From assembly GCA_042862465.1 (NCBI GenBank), contig JASTVH010000004.1, forward strand, positions 372,001-436,000: a stretch of 64,000 nt of DNA. The letters run 5' to 3'. The stretch is from JASTVH01 sp042862465 (lineage in GTDB: Bacteria; Pseudomonadota; Gammaproteobacteria; Pseudomonadales; Oleiphilaceae). Position numbers and translations under genes: made by a program. This document shows positions 61,859-64,000 of this stretch, piece after piece. The notes under the pieces were generated by a model. That model worked only from the letters and a program-made list of their open reading frames with translations. It was not told the origin of the DNA and did no database searches. How positions within the stretch are numbered: the first letter of the stretch is position 1; every line of letters begins with the position of its first letter.

Positions 61859-62371
61859 TCAAGACAACCGCTGCGCGGGCACCGGCCGCAGGCGGTGGTC
61901 GGGGCATTGGGCAAGCAGCTCGGCGATGGCGCGACCGTCGGGGAGCGTCAGGTCCGGGGCCAGGTCGTGCAGGGGCCGGAGTACAAACTCCCGGTTGCCG
62001 ATTTCGGGGTGGGGGACGGTCAGTCGCTGTGTCTGGATCTGTTGGCGTCCAAACAACAGGATATCCAGATCCAGGGTGCGTGGCCCCCAGCGCTCGCCGC
62101 GTTCACGGCCCTGGGTGAGCTCGATCTGTTGCAGGTAGTCGAGCAGGCTTTCCGGTGGCAGGCGGGTATCCAGCGCGGCCGCCCCGTTGATGTAGTCGGG
62201 TTGCCCGGCCGGACCGAGCGGTGCGCTGCGGTAGAGCGGGGACGCGTCCGCCAGCGTCGTGTCCGGGAGTTGGGCTAGGGCTTCCAGGGCCGCGTGCACC
62301 TGCAGCAGCGGGGAGTCGAGGTTGCTGCCCAGGCCAATGTACACCCGCTCGGCAGCGCCAGCCTCAGTCAT
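61859..62371 (-). CDS. folK: 6-hydroxymethyl-7,8-dihydropterin pyrophosphokinase, copy 2
   Basis: FolK transfers pyrophosphate from ATP to 6-hydroxymethyl-7,8-dihydropterin. The 170-residue protein has YIGLGSNLDSP near the N-terminus and the complete signature RWGPRTLDLDILLFG. It overlaps pcnB by 8 bases, the pcnB-folK arrangement of E. coli and Pseudomonas, so this copy is the standard housekeeping enzyme. Confidence 0.94.
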   Translation of the reverse strand: MTEAGAAERVYIGLGSNLDSPLLQVHAALEALAQLPDTTLADASPLYRSAPLGPAGQPDYINGAAALDTRLPPESLLDYLQQIELTQGRERGERWGPRTLDLDILLFGRQQIQTQRLTVPHPEIGNREFVLRPLHDLAPDLTLPDGRAIAELLAQCPDHRLRPVPAQRLS

Positions 62372-63713
62372 TGCGTGGCCCTTTGCGGCGACGACGGCGG
62401 CGTTTTTTGCCCCCGGGTCCGCCCAGGGCGTTGACCATGCTGCGGCGCTCGTCTTCGTCAGCATTCTGGAACTGCGTCCACCACTCGCCCAGACCGCCGG
62501 TGTCTTCGCCGGCCCATTCCCGTACCAGCAGGAAGTCGTAGGCGGCGCGGAAGCGCGGATGCCGCAGCAGGGATTCGGCGGCCTTGCCGCGGCGCTTGGG
62601 CAGGCGTACCTGCAGTTCCCAGATCTCGCGCATGGGGACGGCAAAGCGTTTGGGCAGGGAGGTGGCCTGGGTCTGGCGCCCCATCACGTCGCCTGCGGCC
62701 TGGTGCAGTGCCTGATAGGACGGTTCGCCATTGTCCATTTCCTGTTGCCAGGCCCGGTTCAGGGCCGGCCACAGCAGAGCGGCATAAAGGAAGTACGGCG
62801 TCACCGGTTTGCCTTCGCCGATTCGGCGGTCGGTATTGGCCAGGGCGGCGGTGATTACTTTATCGCTGTGGCCCTGGGCCAGACATTCGGCGGTCTCCGG
62901 GAAGAGGGCATCGAACAGGCCGTATTCGCGCAGCAGCTGATAGGTCTGCTCGGCATGGCCGGCGGTAAAGAGTTTAAGGACTTCCTCGAACAGGCGCGCC
63001 GGCGGGATGTGATCGAGAAGGCCGGCCAGGCGCTTGATGGGCTCGGCGGTCTTGGGTTCGATCTCGAAACCGAGCTTCACCGCAAAACGAACGGCCCGCA
63101 GCATCCGTACCGGGTCTTCCCGGTAGCGGGTTTCCGGATCACCGATCAGGCGCAGTTGCCGGGCCTTGAGGTCCTCGAGGCCGCCGGCGAAATCATGGAC
63201 GGTGAAGTCCTTGATGCAGTAGTACAGCGCGTTGACCGTGAAGTCACGACGCAGGGCGTCCTCTTCCTGGCTGCCGTAAATGTTGTCGCGCAGCAGCAGG
63301 CCGTGCTCGTTCTGCTTGCGGTGGGCGCTATCCTCGTCTTCCTTGGACGGACCGCCGCGGAAGGTGGTGACCTCGATAATCTCGCGTCCGAAAACCACAT
63401 GAACAATACGGAACCGCCGCCCAATCAGCCGCGAATTGCGGAACAGGTCATGCACCTCTTCCGGGGTCGCGTTGGTGGCGATGTCGAAGTCCTTGGGGTG
63501 ACCGTCCAGCAGCAGATCCCGCACGCCACCGCCCACCAGGTAGGCTTCGAAGCCGGCCTTGTTGAGGCGGTAAAGCACCTTTTTGGCGGATTCGCTGATG
63601 TCCTTGCGCGAGATCGTGTGTTGATCGCGGGGTACGACAGTGAGCTTGTGTCGGGATTGTGCCATGGAGGCGTTACCCAGGCCCGGTATCAGGGAAAGGA
63701 ATCGTCTTAGCAT
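62364..63713 (-). CDS. pcnB: poly(A) polymerase I
   Basis: PcnB adds poly(A) tails that mark RNAs for decay. The 449-residue protein has the nucleotidyltransferase motifs LVGGGVRDLL and KDFDIATNA, the RRDFTVNALYY segment, and a basic C-terminal tail (KKRRRRRRK). It starts at ATG 63713; a Met 16 residues later (63665) is an alternative. Confidence 0.94.
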   Translation of the reverse strand: MLRRFLSLIPGLGNASMAQSRHKLTVVPRDQHTISRKDISESAKKVLYRLNKAGFEAYLVGGGVRDLLLDGHPKDFDIATNATPEEVHDLFRNSRLIGRRFRIVHVVFGREIIEVTTFRGGPSKEDEDSAHRKQNEHGLLLRDNIYGSQEEDALRRDFTVNALYYCIKDFTVHDFAGGLEDLKARQLRLIGDPETRYREDPVRMLRAVRFAVKLGFEIEPKTAEPIKRLAGLLDHIPPARLFEEVLKLFTAGHAEQTYQLLREYGLFDALFPETAECLAQGHSDKVITAALANTDRRIGEGKPVTPYFLYAALLWPALNRAWQQEMDNGEPSYQALHQAAGDVMGRQTQATSLPKRFAVPMREIWELQVRLPKRRGKAAESLLRHPRFRAAYDFLLVREWAGEDTGGLGEWWTQFQNADEDERRSMVNALGGPGGKKRRRRRRKGPRND

Positions 63714-63870
63714 TCCGGCTTCGTGGTGTTAGGTAAAAAGAGACAAAGGCAGCAGTGTAACGGTTTGCCCCGGATTTCTCACTAGGCAGGCGCTGATTAA
63801 TTCCGGAGCACCTGTGATGCGGGAAGCGATGGCGTTGCGAAGATGGGTTCGGGAGTTTTGAGGAGGCCAT

Positions 63871-63906
63871 AAAATCAAAAGGCGGGATGGCTCTCACCAC
63901 CCCGCC
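63871..63906 (-). terminator. terminator for a leftward gene beyond the window
   Basis: The stem ggcggg/cccgcc with a partly paired inner part is followed on the minus strand by TTTTGATTTT. In the 287 bases right of pcnB I see no convincing gene; this hairpin implies a minus-strand gene further right. Confidence 0.5.
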
Positions 63907-64000
63907 GAAATCGTGCTTAGACGATCGCTTGTTCTTGTTGTTGCGTCCATGTCCCATGGTGCAAGTGCAATCCCAAGTCGGGGATTGATCAGTCGGCGAA

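Noticed and set aside
63673..63957. 94-codon minus-strand frame at the right end
   Set aside because: It spans a likely terminator and the pcnB upstream region with no conserved features.

Overview
The window looks like a stretch of a GC-rich gammaproteobacterial chromosome of Pseudomonas/Alcanivorax type. The basis is synteny recalled from Pseudomonas, with no database search: pyrE-crc-rph-yicC-gmk-rpoZ-spoT-ridA-oxyR-recG at the left, rpoD-dnaG-yqeY-rpsU-tsaD-plsY-folB-folK towards the right, and pcnB-folK-panB-panC-pgi at the right end. The Crc homologue next to pyrE, PHB mobilisation genes, a Gram-negative sortase and a TtpC-type TonB system suggest a marine or saline heterotroph. No phage, CRISPR array or complete insertion sequence is visible.

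Layout. 0-13.5 kb: housekeeping genes for pyrimidine salvage, RNA processing, the stringent response, peroxide sensing and recombination, ending with a deacylase-like/HDOD protein. 13.7-24.4 kb: a small unknown gene, then a TonB-dependent receptor plus a surface-type lipoprotein, then a six-gene energising operon (DUF3450, TtpC-like, ExbB, ExbD, TonB, TPR). Both transcription units have PhoB-box-like sequences upstream. 24.6-26.8 kb: divergent phaZ and bdhA for PHB breakdown. 26.9-29.7 kb: a molybdopterin oxidoreductase with a small DUF2489 protein. 29.9-32.5 kb: class GN sortase and its vWA/VIT target. 32.8-40.6 kb: mixed accessory genes (DUF255 thioredoxin fusion, Tat-exported aldo/keto reductase, MFS transporter, metallo-hydrolase, DUF1206 protein, RlpA), broken by a 269-bp MITE-like element and a long perfect palindrome.

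40.6-50.4 kb is an accessory block of regulatory and envelope genes: zinc peptidase, diguanylate cyclase, two Crp/Fnr regulators, DUF4398 and OmpA lipoproteins, an enzyme-I-type phosphotransferase, a fatty acid desaturase and an outer-membrane barrel. It lies between AT-rich non-coding patches that share a 25-bp inverted repeat, and its right edge touches a tRNA-Ile(CAU) gene.

50.4-63.7 kb returns to housekeeping: rpoD, dnaG, yqeY and rpsU on the minus strand, divergent tsaD, then plsY, folB, folK, then pgi, panC, panB, a second folK and pcnB. A REP-like inverted pair at 58.2 kb marks the point where two blocks that are separate in Pseudomonas meet. Two arrays of exactly nine GTCCAAC heptamers lie beside rpoZ/spoT and rpoD/tRNA-Ile.
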